NCBI GenBank assembly: GCA_033763975.1
Contig: JANRJM010000001.1
Coordinates: 186,001-250,000, forward strand
Source: Planctomycetota bacterium
GTDB taxonomy: Bacteria; Planctomycetota; Phycisphaerae; Phycisphaerales; UBA1924
Reading direction: 5' to 3'
Length of the DNA: 64,000 nucleotides
Each line of letters starts with the position of its first letter. The stretch's first letter is position 1. Under the pieces are notes generated by a model, which saw nothing but the letters and a program-made list of their open reading frames with translations, ran no database searches and was not told where the DNA came from. Below, in pieces: positions 49,313 through 58,281 of the stretch. The translations under genes were made by a program, and so were the position numbers.

Positions 49313-49795
49313 ATGGCGAGTTACAACAAGGTGCTGCTGATGGGCAACCTGACGCGCGACATCGAACTGAAGTCGGTGGGCGGGGGCACGTCGGTGGCGA
49401 AGATCGGCCTGGCGGTGAACCGGCACTACACGACCCAATCCGGCGAGAAGCGCGAGGAGACCACGTTCGTCGACTGCGAGGCGTGGGGGCGTACGGCGGA
49501 GACGATGGCGAAGTACCTGTCGAAGGGGCGCCCGGTCTTCATCGAGGGGCGCCTGAAGCTGGACACGTGGCAGGACAAGGAGTCGGGCCAGAACCGCTCC
49601 AAGATGAGCGTCGTCGTGGACAGCTTCCAGTTCATCGATTCGCGTCAGGGCGGCGGTGGTGGCGGCGGCGGCGGCGGCGGTGGTGCGGACGGGGAAGTGG
49701 AAGGGCGTCCGTCGTCGTGGTCGAGCAAGCCCAGCGCGGGCCGCGCCTCATCGCCGGCGGGGAACGAGCCGCCGGCCGACGACATTCCGTTCTGA
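49313..49795 (+). CDS. ssb: Single-stranded DNA-binding protein
   Basis: A 160-residue SSB. The OB fold includes MASYNKVLLMGNLTRDIELK, TTFVDCEAWGRTAETMAKYL, GRPVFIEGRLKLDTWQDKES and SKMSVVVDSFQFID. A Gly run (12 Gly) leads to the conserved acidic tip DDIPF that recruits repair and replication partners. It lies in the rpsF-ssb-rplI cluster, as in many bacteria. Confidence 0.97.
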   Translation: MASYNKVLLMGNLTRDIELKSVGGGTSVAKIGLAVNRHYTTQSGEKREETTFVDCEAWGRTAETMAKYLSKGRPVFIEGRLKLDTWQDKESGQNRSKMSVVVDSFQFIDSRQGGGGGGGGGGGGADGEVEGRPSSWSSKPSAGRASSPAGNEPPADDIPF

Positions 49796-49867
49796 GCCCG
49801 GCGACGTCAGTGCATGGATCCCGCGCGGGGCGGTAGACTCCGCGCCGCACGAGACGGGGGATCCGCG

Positions 49868-50926
49868 ATGATCGAATCGTCGGTGTGGCTGGCGGTGCTG
49901 ATGGCGCTGGTAGTCGTCGGCATCTCGATGGTGCTGCGGAGCGTGGCGGTCCCGCTCGAGGTCCGTCGCGAGCCGACGTGCGGCGGGTGCGGGTACGCGC
50001 TGCGCAACCCCGTGTGGACATGCCCGGAATGCGGTGCGCGGCTGATGAGCGTGGGGGTGATCACCCCGCGGATGGCGATCGCGTTCCGTGGGTCGACGGC
50101 GATGCTCGTCGTCGGGTGGACGATGGTCTGCGCGGGCGTGGGCGGGCCGATTTCATTGTGGGTGGCGAACCAGGCGCGGATTGCGGCCGCGCCCCGGCCG
50201 GCCCCGCCGCCGGCGTGGGAATGGGACTGGATCCACCGCTACGCGTTCGTTCCGGGGCCGGCGTATCGGGACGGGGCGGACGGCACGGCGACGCGGCGGG
50301 AGAAGTCCTATGAGTTTCGGCTGGAGATCAACACGAACGACGACGCGTTCAACAAGCCGAAGGTGGGGATCGGACGCCTGACGCTGGTGAACGACGGGGT
50401 CGAGAAGGGCACGCTCGAGCTGTCGTACCCGCCAGCGGCCGGCGTGCTGAAGGACACATCCGGCGCGGTGGTGGAAGAGTTTCCCGCGATCGAGCGATCG
50501 ATCGGGCGTCGGCTGTTCGAAGCGGCGGGCATCGACCTGTCAGACCCGGACGACGCGAAGGCCGCGGCGGATGTGGGGCTGGCGCTCCAGGTCATGTTCA
50601 CCGTGCAGCCGCGCTCGCTGTCGACGGTGTTCGTGGGGCGCGAGCACAGCCAGAAGATCGTGGTCGAGCGAGGGGAGGACAGCCAGTTCCAGGTCTCGGT
50701 GCCGCGGCCCGGGGTGAAGCCGCCTCTGACACTGACGCCCTCGGCGCTGCCGGTGCAGGCGACGCCGGCGCTCATCTACCCGGCGGTAAACCTGTGGGGG
50801 ATGTACGGCCCGGGCGCGGGGTTCGGGCTGCTGTACGTGATCGGGCTGGTGGTGCTGCTGTGGCGGCGCCGGCGGCTGCTGGCGTCGGGCGTGCGGCCGG
50901 CGGACGAACGCCCTGCGGCGGCCTAG
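49868..50926 (+). CDS. Membrane protein of unknown function with zinc ribbon
   Basis: A 352-residue protein. The first helix is VWLAVLMALVVVGISMVL. A zinc ribbon follows, CGGCGYALRNPVWTCPECGA (two CxxC pairs at about 38-56), then a second helix (MLVVGWTMVCAGVGGPISLW), a soluble domain of about 200 residues with no known fold, and a last helix before the C-terminus (GFGLLYVIGLVVLLWRRRR). The CxxCGYxL...CPECG ribbon is common in planctomycete membrane proteins. It takes the place between ssb and rplI where rpsR usually lies, and resembles the smaller protein at 22890-23384. Confidence 0.75.
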   Translation: MIESSVWLAVLMALVVVGISMVLRSVAVPLEVRREPTCGGCGYALRNPVWTCPECGARLMSVGVITPRMAIAFRGSTAMLVVGWTMVCAGVGGPISLWVANQARIAAAPRPAPPPAWEWDWIHRYAFVPGPAYRDGADGTATRREKSYEFRLEINTNDDAFNKPKVGIGRLTLVNDGVEKGTLELSYPPAAGVLKDTSGAVVEEFPAIERSIGRRLFEAAGIDLSDPDDAKAAADVGLALQVMFTVQPRSLSTVFVGREHSQKIVVERGEDSQFQVSVPRPGVKPPLTLTPSALPVQATPALIYPAVNLWGMYGPGAGFGLLYVIGLVVLLWRRRRLLASGVRPADERPAAA

Positions 50927-51021
50927 ACTCTGGGCTTGCGATTGGGGTCGGCGGCCCGGGGCGCGTGCACCGGGCGGGGCGGCTCCTAACTTCTGACGCG
51001 CGCCGCGCGGGGAGGACAGTT

Positions 51022-51804
51022 GTGCCCAAGAACATGAAGTTGTTGCTGATCGAGAACGTCGATTCCCTGGGAATCGTCGGGGACGTGGTCTCGGTGCGGA
51101 CGGGCTACGCCCGCAACTTCCTGCTGCCCCGCGCCCTCGCGACCGAGCCGAGCGAGGAACTGGTGCAGACGCTCGCGGCCAAGCGTGCCGAGGCGGAGCG
51201 TCAGGTCGCGCAGCAGCGCGCCCAGCGCGAAGAGACGACCGCGAAGCTCGAGGGTGTCGAGCTCGAACTCGTCCGGTCGTGCAACGACCAGGGCATCCTG
51301 TACGGCGCGATCACCCAGCAGGACGTGGCGACGGAACTGACGACGCGCGGGTACTTAGTGAAGCCGCGCGACGTGCGACTGCCGGGCGCGATCAAGCGGG
51401 TCGACAAGTACGAGCTGCACATCAAGCTGGACACCGATCTCGACGCGATCGTCAAGCTGGTGGTGAAGCCCGACCGCGAGCTGCCCAAGGACGCGGCCCC
51501 TGCGGAGGAAAAGGGCGGCGAGCGCCCGGAACGCGAGGAGCGCGAGCGCCGCGGCAGCCGCGAGGAGCGCGAGGACAAGCGCGAGAAGGCGATGCGCCGG
51601 CGCGCGGACGCCATCGAGCAGGCGATTCAGTCGGACAAGGCCCGCGTCGTCGGCTGGGCGAAGAAGGACGCCCCCGCGGAGGGCGCCGCACCGGAGGGAG
51701 CGCCCGCTCCCGCGGCCGCCCCGGAATCCAAGAGCGCCGACGCCAAGGGCGACAAGCCCAAGGGCAAGGGCAAGGACGCGGGCGAGAAGAAGAGCAAGAA
51801 GTAA
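51022..51804 (+). CDS. rplI: 50S ribosomal protein L9 with long C-terminal extension
   Basis: A 260-residue L9 (usually about 150). The N-terminal domain has MKLLLIENVDSLGIVGDVVS, VRTGYARNFLLPRALA, and the connecting helix rich in Arg/Glu/Gln. The C-terminal domain is seen in GILYGAITQQDVATELTTRG. Beyond about residue 155 comes a charged Lys/Glu/Arg and Ala/Pro tail of some 105 residues ending GEKKSKK. The start is GTG 51022, supported by GGAGGA 8 nt upstream; an in-frame ATG follows four codons later. A terminator follows at 51828. Confidence 0.95.
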   Translation: MPKNMKLLLIENVDSLGIVGDVVSVRTGYARNFLLPRALATEPSEELVQTLAAKRAEAERQVAQQRAQREETTAKLEGVELELVRSCNDQGILYGAITQQDVATELTTRGYLVKPRDVRLPGAIKRVDKYELHIKLDTDLDAIVKLVVKPDRELPKDAAPAEEKGGERPEREERERRGSREEREDKREKAMRRRADAIEQAIQSDKARVVGWAKKDAPAEGAAPEGAPAPAAAPESKSADAKGDKPKGKGKDAGEKKSKK

Positions 51805-51827
51805 CGCGAACGCGAGATCGCACCACG

Positions 51828-51857
51828 AACGCCGGGCGCCGTCGCCCGGCGTTTTTC
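51828..51857 (+). terminator. Intrinsic terminator after rplI
   Basis: AACGCCGGGCG and CGCCCGGCGTT form a perfect 10-11-bp stem with a 4-nt loop (51828-51852), followed by TTTTTCATT. It ends the rpsF-rplI operon and faces the convergent cobalamin adenosyltransferase gene. Confidence 0.9.
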
Positions 51858-51893
51858 ATTGAGGAGTGCGGGCGCGTGCCGCGGACGCGGCGG

Positions 51894-52502
51894 CTAGCGG
51901 TTCGCGCCGGGTTTCCACAGGACGTCGCCCGCGCCGGAGTCGTTCGCGACGCGCCCGAGCACGAACAGCAGGTCGCTCAGACGGTTGAGGTACTTGACGG
52001 CCTCGGGGTTGACGGCGCCGGGTTCGCGGGCGGCGAGCGCGACAGCCAGCCGCTCGGCACGCCGGACGACGGTGCGCGCCACGTGCAGGTGCGAGGCGAG
52101 CGCCGAGCCCCCGGGCAGCACGAAGCTCGTGAGCGGGGCGAGGGTGTCGTTGAAGCGGTCGATGGTGGTCTCGAGGCGGGCGACCTGCGTCGGGATGATG
52201 CGCAGGCGCGAGCCCGCGGGCTCTTCGCCCGCCACGGGCGTGGCGAGATCGGCGCCCAGGTCGAACAGGTCGTGCTGGATGGCGCGGAGGATCGACGCGA
52301 TGTCCGCCGCGGCGGGCGCGGCGCCGGGCGAGGTGGCGGCGTGGTCGGCCTCTCGCACTGCGAGGCCGATGCACGCGTTGGCTTCGTCGACGCTGCCGTA
52401 GGTGTCGACGCGGAGGTCGTCCTTGCGGACGCGCTGCCCGGTCGCCAGGCCCGTCGTGCCGTCGTCGCCGGTGCGGGTGTAGATCTTGGTGAGCTTGACC
52501 AT
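51894..52502 (-). CDS. ATP:cob(I)alamin adenosyltransferase, PduO type
   Basis: A 202-residue enzyme that makes adenosylcobalamin. Motifs are KIYTRTGDDGTTGLATGQRV (ATP-binding N-terminus), VDTYGSVDEANACIGLAVRE, HDLFDLGADLATP, FVLPGGSALASHLHVARTVV, RRAERLAVALA and LNRLSDLLFVLGR. The ATG at 52502 gives the standard start MVKLTKIYTRTGD. It supplies the cofactor for B12-dependent enzymes such as the RNR implied at the left edge. Confidence 0.95.
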   Translation of the reverse strand: MVKLTKIYTRTGDDGTTGLATGQRVRKDDLRVDTYGSVDEANACIGLAVREADHAATSPGAAPAAADIASILRAIQHDLFDLGADLATPVAGEEPAGSRLRIIPTQVARLETTIDRFNDTLAPLTSFVLPGGSALASHLHVARTVVRRAERLAVALAAREPGAVNPEAVKYLNRLSDLLFVLGRVANDSGAGDVLWKPGANR

Positions 52503-52625
52503 GGGGGTGCTCCCTGAGAGGACTGCGCCGGTGAGGGCGACGGAAAGCCCCGCTTCCGACCCCGCGTGCGAAGGGCTGTCGGGAGAGCGGGGGGCACGCG
52601 GGGACAGGCACGGTATCCTGCCGCC

Positions 52626-54401
52626 ATGCCGAGCGCGACGGATCGCATGACGGCGGGCCCGCTGGTTCGCGGGCTGACGAAGCTCTGGACCGGGCAGGGC
52701 GTGGAGGTTCTCCCGAACGAGGACCTGGTCACGCGCGTGCTGCGGGCGCGCGGGCTGACCGACCCGGACGCGCGCGCCCGGTTCCTCGAGCCCAGCCTGC
52801 GCCATCTCCACGATCCCTCGGGCATTCCCGACATGGACCGCGCGGCGGCTCGCGTGCTGCACGCGGCTCGGACGGGCGAGCCCATCGTCCTCTACGGCGA
52901 CTACGACGTCGACGGCGTCACGTCGGTCGCCATCCTCCACCACGTGCTGCGGCTGCTCGAGCCCGGAGCGGTGATCTCGTCGTACGTGCCCCACCGGCTC
53001 GAAGAAGGGTACGGGCTCAACGCGCAGGCGATCCGCGATCTCGCGGCGCGCGGGGCGAAGGTCATCGTGTCGGTGGATTGCGGCGTGACGGCGGTCGAAC
53101 CGGCGCGGGTGGCGCGCGACGCGGGCGTCGACCTCATCATCACCGATCATCACAACCCGCCCGCGACGATGGGCGAACTGCCCGACGCGTACGCCGTCGT
53201 GCACCCGCGACGACCAGACTCCGTGTACCCCTTCGGCGACCTGTGCGGCGCGGGCGTCGCGTTCAAGCTTGCGTGGCGCCTGGCGACGATGCACTGCGGC
53301 GGGGAGCGCGTCCCGCCGCCGGTGCGCGAGTTGCTGCTGGAGTTACTGGCGCTGGCGGCCCTGGGCGTGATCGCGGACGTGGTGCCGCTGCGCGACGAGA
53401 ACCGGGTGATCGCGCGGTTCGGGCTGGCGCGGATCAAGCACTCGGGCCTGGGCGGGCTGCGCGCGCTGGTCGAGGCGTCGGGCTTGTCGGGCGAGAACGT
53501 GCGCGAGGACGACGTGGGCTTCACGCTGGCGCCGAGGCTGAACGCGTGCGGACGCATGGGGCACGCGCGCGAGGCGGTGGAACTGCTGACGGTCGCCGAG
53601 GGCGACCGCGCGCGGGAGATCGCGGAGGGATTGACCCGCCTCAACAACGAGCGCCGGGCGACCGAGCGCGAGATCTTCCGGCGCGCGTGCGAGCTGGCCG
53701 AACAGGGCGGGATGACGGGGAGCGAGCGGCGGGCGATCGTGCTCGCCGACCCCGCGTGGCACGCGGGGGTGGTGGGGATCGTGTGCTCGCGGCTCGTCGA
53801 ACGCTACCACCGCCCGGCGATCCTGCTCTGCGAGGCCGACGGGGCCTGCCACGGCTCGGGGCGGAGCATCGACGGGTTCTCGCTGCACGCGGCGCTGGCC
53901 GAGTGCGCGGCCCACCTGACGGGGTATGGCGGGCACGACATGGCGGCCGGGATGCGCCTGTCGAGGGCAAACCTCGACGCGTTCGCCGAGGCGTTCGTGG
54001 GCGTGGCGAACCGGCAGATCGACGCGGCGCATCTGGTGGCGCGCGGGAACTTCGATACCGACGCCGGGCTGCACGAGTTCTCGCTCGACACGGCACGCCG
54101 CCTGGGGTTGCTCGGGCCGTTCGGGCGCGAGAACCCGCCGGTGCGCCTGCGGGTGCGGGGTGTGCGTGTGGCGACGCTGCCCGAGACCTTCGGGCCTCAG
54201 AACAAGCACCTGTCGCTGCGCGTGACGCCCGACGCGGGCGGCGCGCCGGTGCGGCTGGTGGGGTGGAACTGGGGTGCACGGGCGAAGGACATCCCGCGCG
54301 GGAGCCTGCTCGACGTCTTCGTGACGCCCCGGATCAACGAGTTCAACGGGCGGCGCAGCGTCGAGTGCGACCTGCACGACCTATTGCACGCTGGCGCGTG
54401 A
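52626..54401 (+). CDS. recJ: Single-stranded-DNA-specific exonuclease RecJ
   Basis: RecJ degrades single-stranded DNA 5' to 3' in recombination and mismatch/base-excision repair. The 591-residue protein has the DHH phosphoesterase motifs YGDYDVDGVTS (residues 90-100), VSVDCGVTA, ITDHHNPP (Asp174-His175-His176), GAGVAFKLAW, and the DHHA1 part with GFTLAPRLNACGRMG, LADPAWHAGVVGIVCSRLVE, GSGRSIDGFSLHAALAECA and YGGHDMAAGMRL. The OB fold at the C-terminus is RLVGWNWGARAKDIPRGSLL. The start at 52626 is the first ATG. It is convergent with the TPR lipoprotein gene. Confidence 0.96.
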   Translation: MPSATDRMTAGPLVRGLTKLWTGQGVEVLPNEDLVTRVLRARGLTDPDARARFLEPSLRHLHDPSGIPDMDRAAARVLHAARTGEPIVLYGDYDVDGVTSVAILHHVLRLLEPGAVISSYVPHRLEEGYGLNAQAIRDLAARGAKVIVSVDCGVTAVEPARVARDAGVDLIITDHHNPPATMGELPDAYAVVHPRRPDSVYPFGDLCGAGVAFKLAWRLATMHCGGERVPPPVRELLLELLALAALGVIADVVPLRDENRVIARFGLARIKHSGLGGLRALVEASGLSGENVREDDVGFTLAPRLNACGRMGHAREAVELLTVAEGDRAREIAEGLTRLNNERRATEREIFRRACELAEQGGMTGSERRAIVLADPAWHAGVVGIVCSRLVERYHRPAILLCEADGACHGSGRSIDGFSLHAALAECAAHLTGYGGHDMAAGMRLSRANLDAFAEAFVGVANRQIDAAHLVARGNFDTDAGLHEFSLDTARRLGLLGPFGRENPPVRLRVRGVRVATLPETFGPQNKHLSLRVTPDAGGAPVRLVGWNWGARAKDIPRGSLLDVFVTPRINEFNGRRSVECDLHDLLHAGA

Positions 54402-54412
54402 ACGAGAAAGAA

Positions 54413-54447
54413 CCCCGGGGCGCGCCCCCTCGGCGCGGCCTCCGGGG
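54413..54447. terminator. Hairpin between convergent recJ and TPR genes
   Basis: CCCCGG (54413-54418) and CCGGGG (54442-54447) enclose a second stem CGCG/CGCG. No U-run is clear on either side, so a bidirectional terminator is only probable. Confidence 0.45.
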
Positions 54448-54477
54448 CTGCGAGTGCCCTTCCGCTGCGTACGTCGG

Positions 54478-55737
54478 TCAGTCGGCGTTGGGGATGCCCG
54501 CGAGCAGGCGCGTCGCGGCGGAGTCGTTGGGACGCAGCGCCAGCGCGTTCGTGAAGCACGTCCGCGCGTCCGCGTCGCGCCCCATCGAGTGCAGGCTCAT
54601 GCCCAGCAGGATCAGGTTGTCGGCGGTGCGCTCGCGCTGCACGGCGTGGGCGAAGCTGTCGGCCGCGGCCCGGTGCTCGCCGCGAGAACGCAGCTCCAGC
54701 CCCCGCAGGACGTACCCGGCGGCGGCGTCGGGATCGATCGCGATCAGACGCTGGGCCGCGGTGCGCACCCGGGGCCAGTCCTTCAGGATGACCGACAGTT
54801 GCCCGACGTGGTTCCAGACCTCGGGGTCGGCGGAGCCTTCCTGGTCGGCGCTCAGCGACAGGTACACGTCGCGGGCCTCCACCGCCCGGTCCGTCCGCGC
54901 CAGGCAGTCGGCCCGCAGGCGACGCAGGTCGCGACGCTGCGCGTACTCGGGGTCGCGCAGCAGCCCAGCCAGGTTCGACTCGGCCTGCGCAAACTGGCCG
55001 GCGCTGATCTGCGCGGTCGCGAGCGACTCGAGCAGGTTCGAGTCGTTCGGCGCGAGCAGGCGCGCCTCCTGGAAGAGCGTGACGGCGACCTCGGGCTGCC
55101 CGCGGAGCAGCGCGATGTGCGCCAGCGACTGGCGCACGCCAGCGCTGTGCTGGAACGACGACGCGTCGTTGCGCAGCAGACGCTCGGCGTCATCGATGCG
55201 CCCGAGGGAGATCAGCATTTCGGACGCCGCGATCGCGTGCTGCGGGTTCGTCGGCTCGAGTTCCAGGGCACGCGTGTAGTGCTTGAGCGCGTCCTCCTTG
55301 CGGTCAAGGCGCTCGGCGAGGATGCCCTGGAAGTAGGCGGCGTCGACGTTGACGGGGTCGAGTTCGGCGGCCTTCTGGAACGCGGCGGCGGCGTCCTCGA
55401 CGTTGCCCCCCTCCAGGTGCGTGCGACCCAGCAGGATGTGGCTCTTGGGGATGATCGGGTTGAGTTCGATCGAGTACGTCACGTGGCGCAGCGACTTCTT
55501 GAGGTCGCCCGCGAGGAACGCCTGGTGCGCCATCTGGTACTCGGTGGCGGACTTGAGTTCCGCCATGCGGAGCTTGGCGGCGCTCATGTGCTTCTCGGTG
55601 AACTTCCCGTGCTTGCCGCACGCGCCCGTCGCGAGCACGCCGGCGAGGGCGCCGGCGAGCAGCGCGAGGCGCGCGGTTCCGAGAACCCGCGGGGTGCGGG
55701 CGCGATGCGTGGGCACGCTCGTCGTGGATCGGTTCAT
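54478..55737 (-). CDS. TPR-repeat lipoprotein (secretin-associated)
   Basis: A 419-residue protein. A lipobox-type signal (ALLAGALAGVLATGACGK, Cys about 40) predicts a lipoprotein. At least eight TPR units follow, such as MAHQAFLAGDLKKSLRHVTY, AAAFQKAAELDPVNVDAAYF and ALKHYTRALELEPTNPQHAI. It lies about 110 bp downstream of the secretin gene on the same strand, so a pilotin/PilF- or TadD-like role in assembling the secretin is inferred. The N-terminal 25 residues before the hydrophobic core are basic and rather long. Confidence 0.85.
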   Translation of the reverse strand: MNRSTTSVPTHRARTPRVLGTARLALLAGALAGVLATGACGKHGKFTEKHMSAAKLRMAELKSATEYQMAHQAFLAGDLKKSLRHVTYSIELNPIIPKSHILLGRTHLEGGNVEDAAAAFQKAAELDPVNVDAAYFQGILAERLDRKEDALKHYTRALELEPTNPQHAIAASEMLISLGRIDDAERLLRNDASSFQHSAGVRQSLAHIALLRGQPEVAVTLFQEARLLAPNDSNLLESLATAQISAGQFAQAESNLAGLLRDPEYAQRRDLRRLRADCLARTDRAVEARDVYLSLSADQEGSADPEVWNHVGQLSVILKDWPRVRTAAQRLIAIDPDAAAGYVLRGLELRSRGEHRAAADSFAHAVQRERTADNLILLGMSLHSMGRDADARTCFTNALALRPNDSAATRLLAGIPNAD

Positions 55738-55807
55738 GGGTTCACTCGCTTTCCGAGAGGGGCCCCGCGCAGCGGCGGGACGGGTGAGGGGGGAGAGGGG
55801 GAGGGGG

Positions 55808-55841
55808 AAAAATCGCGCCCGGCCCTTTCGGGCGGGGCGCG
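55808..55841 (-). terminator. Terminator between the secretin and TPR genes
   Basis: CGCGCCC...GGGCGCG-type arms (55814-55841) form a long G+C stem with loop GAAA on the minus strand, followed by ATTTTT. It lies just past the secretin stop codon (55849) and would limit transcription into the TPR gene. Confidence 0.75.
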
Positions 55842-55848
55842 GTGGGTG

Positions 55849-58062
55849 TTACTTGTTGAAGCCGCCGGGCATGGTCTCGATCTCGGGAATCGACGCGGGG
55901 ACTTCCTCCGAGACGTTGGTGGTGCGCCAGGTTTCGCGGAGCTGGGCCGCGTGGCGGCTGAAGCGGATGCTCACGAACTGGTTGAACATGCCGACGGCGC
56001 CGAAGCTGGTGGCGGTGGGGGGCTGGGTGTAGACGAAGAAGGCGTTGTCGGCGGGGGCGTCGGCGGCGGCGGTGTTCGCCGAGGAGGTGTTGGCCGACGT
56101 CTGCTGCGTGCCGGCGGTCGTGTACATGCCGTCGGGCGTGTCGGTAGTGGAGAGGGTGAAGGTTGCCTCTGGCGTTGCGGGCGGCAGGTCCGACGCGAGG
56201 ACCGAGTCGATGACGGCGGTGGACCCGGCGTCCGCGGACTTGCTGATGATGTGGTCGGTCTCGCCGTCGATGATCCGGTCGAGCACGCTGCGGTTGGGCC
56301 AGTTCATCTTCTTGCCCGCGAGGCGCTCGCGCAGGCCGATGGCCTCGGGCTGGTTGCTGTTCATCGCGAGCGAGCGGCTGAGGTACCACATCGCCCGGTC
56401 GGTGTCGCCCGCGACGGCGGCGTTCTCCGCCTTCACGTTCAGGATGCTCGTCAGGCGCTCGCGGCTGAAGGGCAGCGTGCCCTCGCGCGCCCCGGCCCGG
56501 ACGCGGTCGGCCTGATCGCGGAAGCGAGAGGCCTGCGCGTCGATCGCCGCGTCGGTGATGATGTGCGGCGTCACGGTGAAGATGATCTCGCTGCGCTGGA
56601 CCTCGTCTTCCTGGCCCCGGAACGCGTACCCGATGATCGGGATGTCGCCCAGCAGCGGCACCTGGCTGCGCGACGACTGCGTGCTCTCGCGGAACAGCCC
56701 GCCCAGCACCACGGTCTGCCCGTCGCGCACCATCACGTTGGTCGTGAGTTCGTTCGTGATCTCGTCGGGGATCGTCACCGCGGCGCCGGTGGCGTCGCGC
56801 TGCTCGCGGATGACGGCCTCCGAAACCTGCGGCTTGAGTTCCATCCGGATCATGCCGTCCGAGCTCACGATCGGGCGGAAGTAGAGCTGGGTACCCGTGT
56901 CGAGGAACTGCACGGTCTGGGTCGTGGCGGTGTCGGTGCTCGTCGTGCTGAGGTAGCCGACCTTGCGACCGACCAGGACGCGGCTGGCCTGGCGGTTCAG
57001 GGCGAGCACCTTGGGGTTCGAGAGGATCGTGGTGTCGGTGACTTCGTCCAGGACGCGGAGGAAGACGGCGACGTCATCGGAGACGATGCCGACCTTCAGC
57101 CCGCCCGCGCCGGCCGTGCCGCCCACCGTGCTCGTGACGCCGGTGGCGCTGCCGTCCGCGGGCAGCGGCGAGGAGCCGCCGGAAGTGGCGCGCCCGGAGA
57201 TGAGCCCGTTCACGACGCCGAGCGGCCCGCCCTGCGAGACGAAGTCCGCGAGGTTCGCGTCCGCGACGAGCGAGAAGTCGACGCCGAGCGCGTTCGCCTC
57301 GTTGAGGCTAGTCTGGAGGATCGTGGCCTCGACCAGGACCTGCGAGGGGCGGATGTCGAGCTGCTGCAGGAGGGCCTCGATCTCGGAGACGTTCTCCTCG
57401 TAGTCGAAGACGACGATGGTGGAGGTGGACGCGAACTCGTCCGCGCCCAGCGGCGTGTCGCCGATGGACGGGAAGTTCGCCAGCTTGCCGTTGGTCTTCA
57501 TCTGCCCGGCCTCCTGCCCCGCCACGGCGACGGAGAGCAGGGGCTTCACAAACTCCGCGGCGTCGGTCGCGCTGAGGTAGTTGAGGTTGATGACCTTGCT
57601 GACGCGCCGACGCGACTGCGACTCGAGCACGCGCAGCTCGTCGAGCGTGTAGACCATGATGAAGTTGCCCTGCTCGACGTACCCGAACCCGTTCACGCCA
57701 AGGATGGCGTCCAGCGCCTCGTAGAACGAGACCCGGAAGAGGTTCGCGGTCACGCGGGCGCTGACGCTCTTGCTCGCGATGATGTTCTTCTGGCTCTGGA
57801 TCGAGAGCATCTCGAGCACGTTGCCCAGGTCCTCGTCGTTCACGGCGAGGTCGACCAGGTTGTTCTCGTCGACGCGCACCCTGGCCTCGGTGGCGGCGTC
57901 GTCCTCGACGGGCGCGGCCTCCGCCGGCGCGGGGCTCTTGACGGGCGACCCGCCCTGGGCCAGGGCGGTCGAGGCCGCCGCGGTGTGGAGCAGGCCCGCG
58001 GCCAGGAGCAGGCGGGTGATCTCGGTTCGATTGTTCCGCGGACGACCGGTGGGCTTCGACAT
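55849..58062 (-). CDS. Type II/IV secretin (outer-membrane channel)
   Basis: A 737-residue secretin. The signal peptide is near LLLAAGLLHTAAASTALAQ. The N-domains follow: VNDEDLGNVLEMLSIQSQKN with RVTANLFRVSFYEALDAILG; VINLNYLSATDAAEFVKPLL; TIVVFDYEENVSEIEALLQQ. The channel domain has VLVEATILQTSLNEANALGV, VFLRVLDEVTDTTILSNPKV, GTQLYFRPIVSSDGMIRMEL, VMVRDGQTVVLGGLFRE and VPLLGDIPIIGYAFRG, the secretin signature. A helical C-terminal extension of about 190 residues follows. It probably works with pseudopilins such as the one at 4970-5857. Its leader contains a 7-bp hairpin (58121-58146). Confidence 0.95.
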   Translation of the reverse strand: MSKPTGRPRNNRTEITRLLLAAGLLHTAAASTALAQGGSPVKSPAPAEAAPVEDDAATEARVRVDENNLVDLAVNDEDLGNVLEMLSIQSQKNIIASKSVSARVTANLFRVSFYEALDAILGVNGFGYVEQGNFIMVYTLDELRVLESQSRRRVSKVINLNYLSATDAAEFVKPLLSVAVAGQEAGQMKTNGKLANFPSIGDTPLGADEFASTSTIVVFDYEENVSEIEALLQQLDIRPSQVLVEATILQTSLNEANALGVDFSLVADANLADFVSQGGPLGVVNGLISGRATSGGSSPLPADGSATGVTSTVGGTAGAGGLKVGIVSDDVAVFLRVLDEVTDTTILSNPKVLALNRQASRVLVGRKVGYLSTTSTDTATTQTVQFLDTGTQLYFRPIVSSDGMIRMELKPQVSEAVIREQRDATGAAVTIPDEITNELTTNVMVRDGQTVVLGGLFRESTQSSRSQVPLLGDIPIIGYAFRGQEDEVQRSEIIFTVTPHIITDAAIDAQASRFRDQADRVRAGAREGTLPFSRERLTSILNVKAENAAVAGDTDRAMWYLSRSLAMNSNQPEAIGLRERLAGKKMNWPNRSVLDRIIDGETDHIISKSADAGSTAVIDSVLASDLPPATPEATFTLSTTDTPDGMYTTAGTQQTSANTSSANTAAADAPADNAFFVYTQPPTATSFGAVGMFNQFVSIRFSRHAAQLRETWRTTNVSEEVPASIPEIETMPGGFNK

Positions 58063-58281
58063 GAGTGACCTCTCTGGGGGTGTGTGCGGGCCGGGGTCCG
58101 TCCGGGTACTCGGCGGACGAGTGGTTCACGGGAGACCGGGAACCACCTCGCTTTCAACTTCGACCCGTCCGGCGCGCGACTTTGGGGCAACTGTCCGGTG
58201 AACGCGGGACCCGCGCTCGTCCGAACACCGCGCAACGGATTACCGGTCCCTACGCTCAAAGAGACCCGGAGGAAGCCGCCC

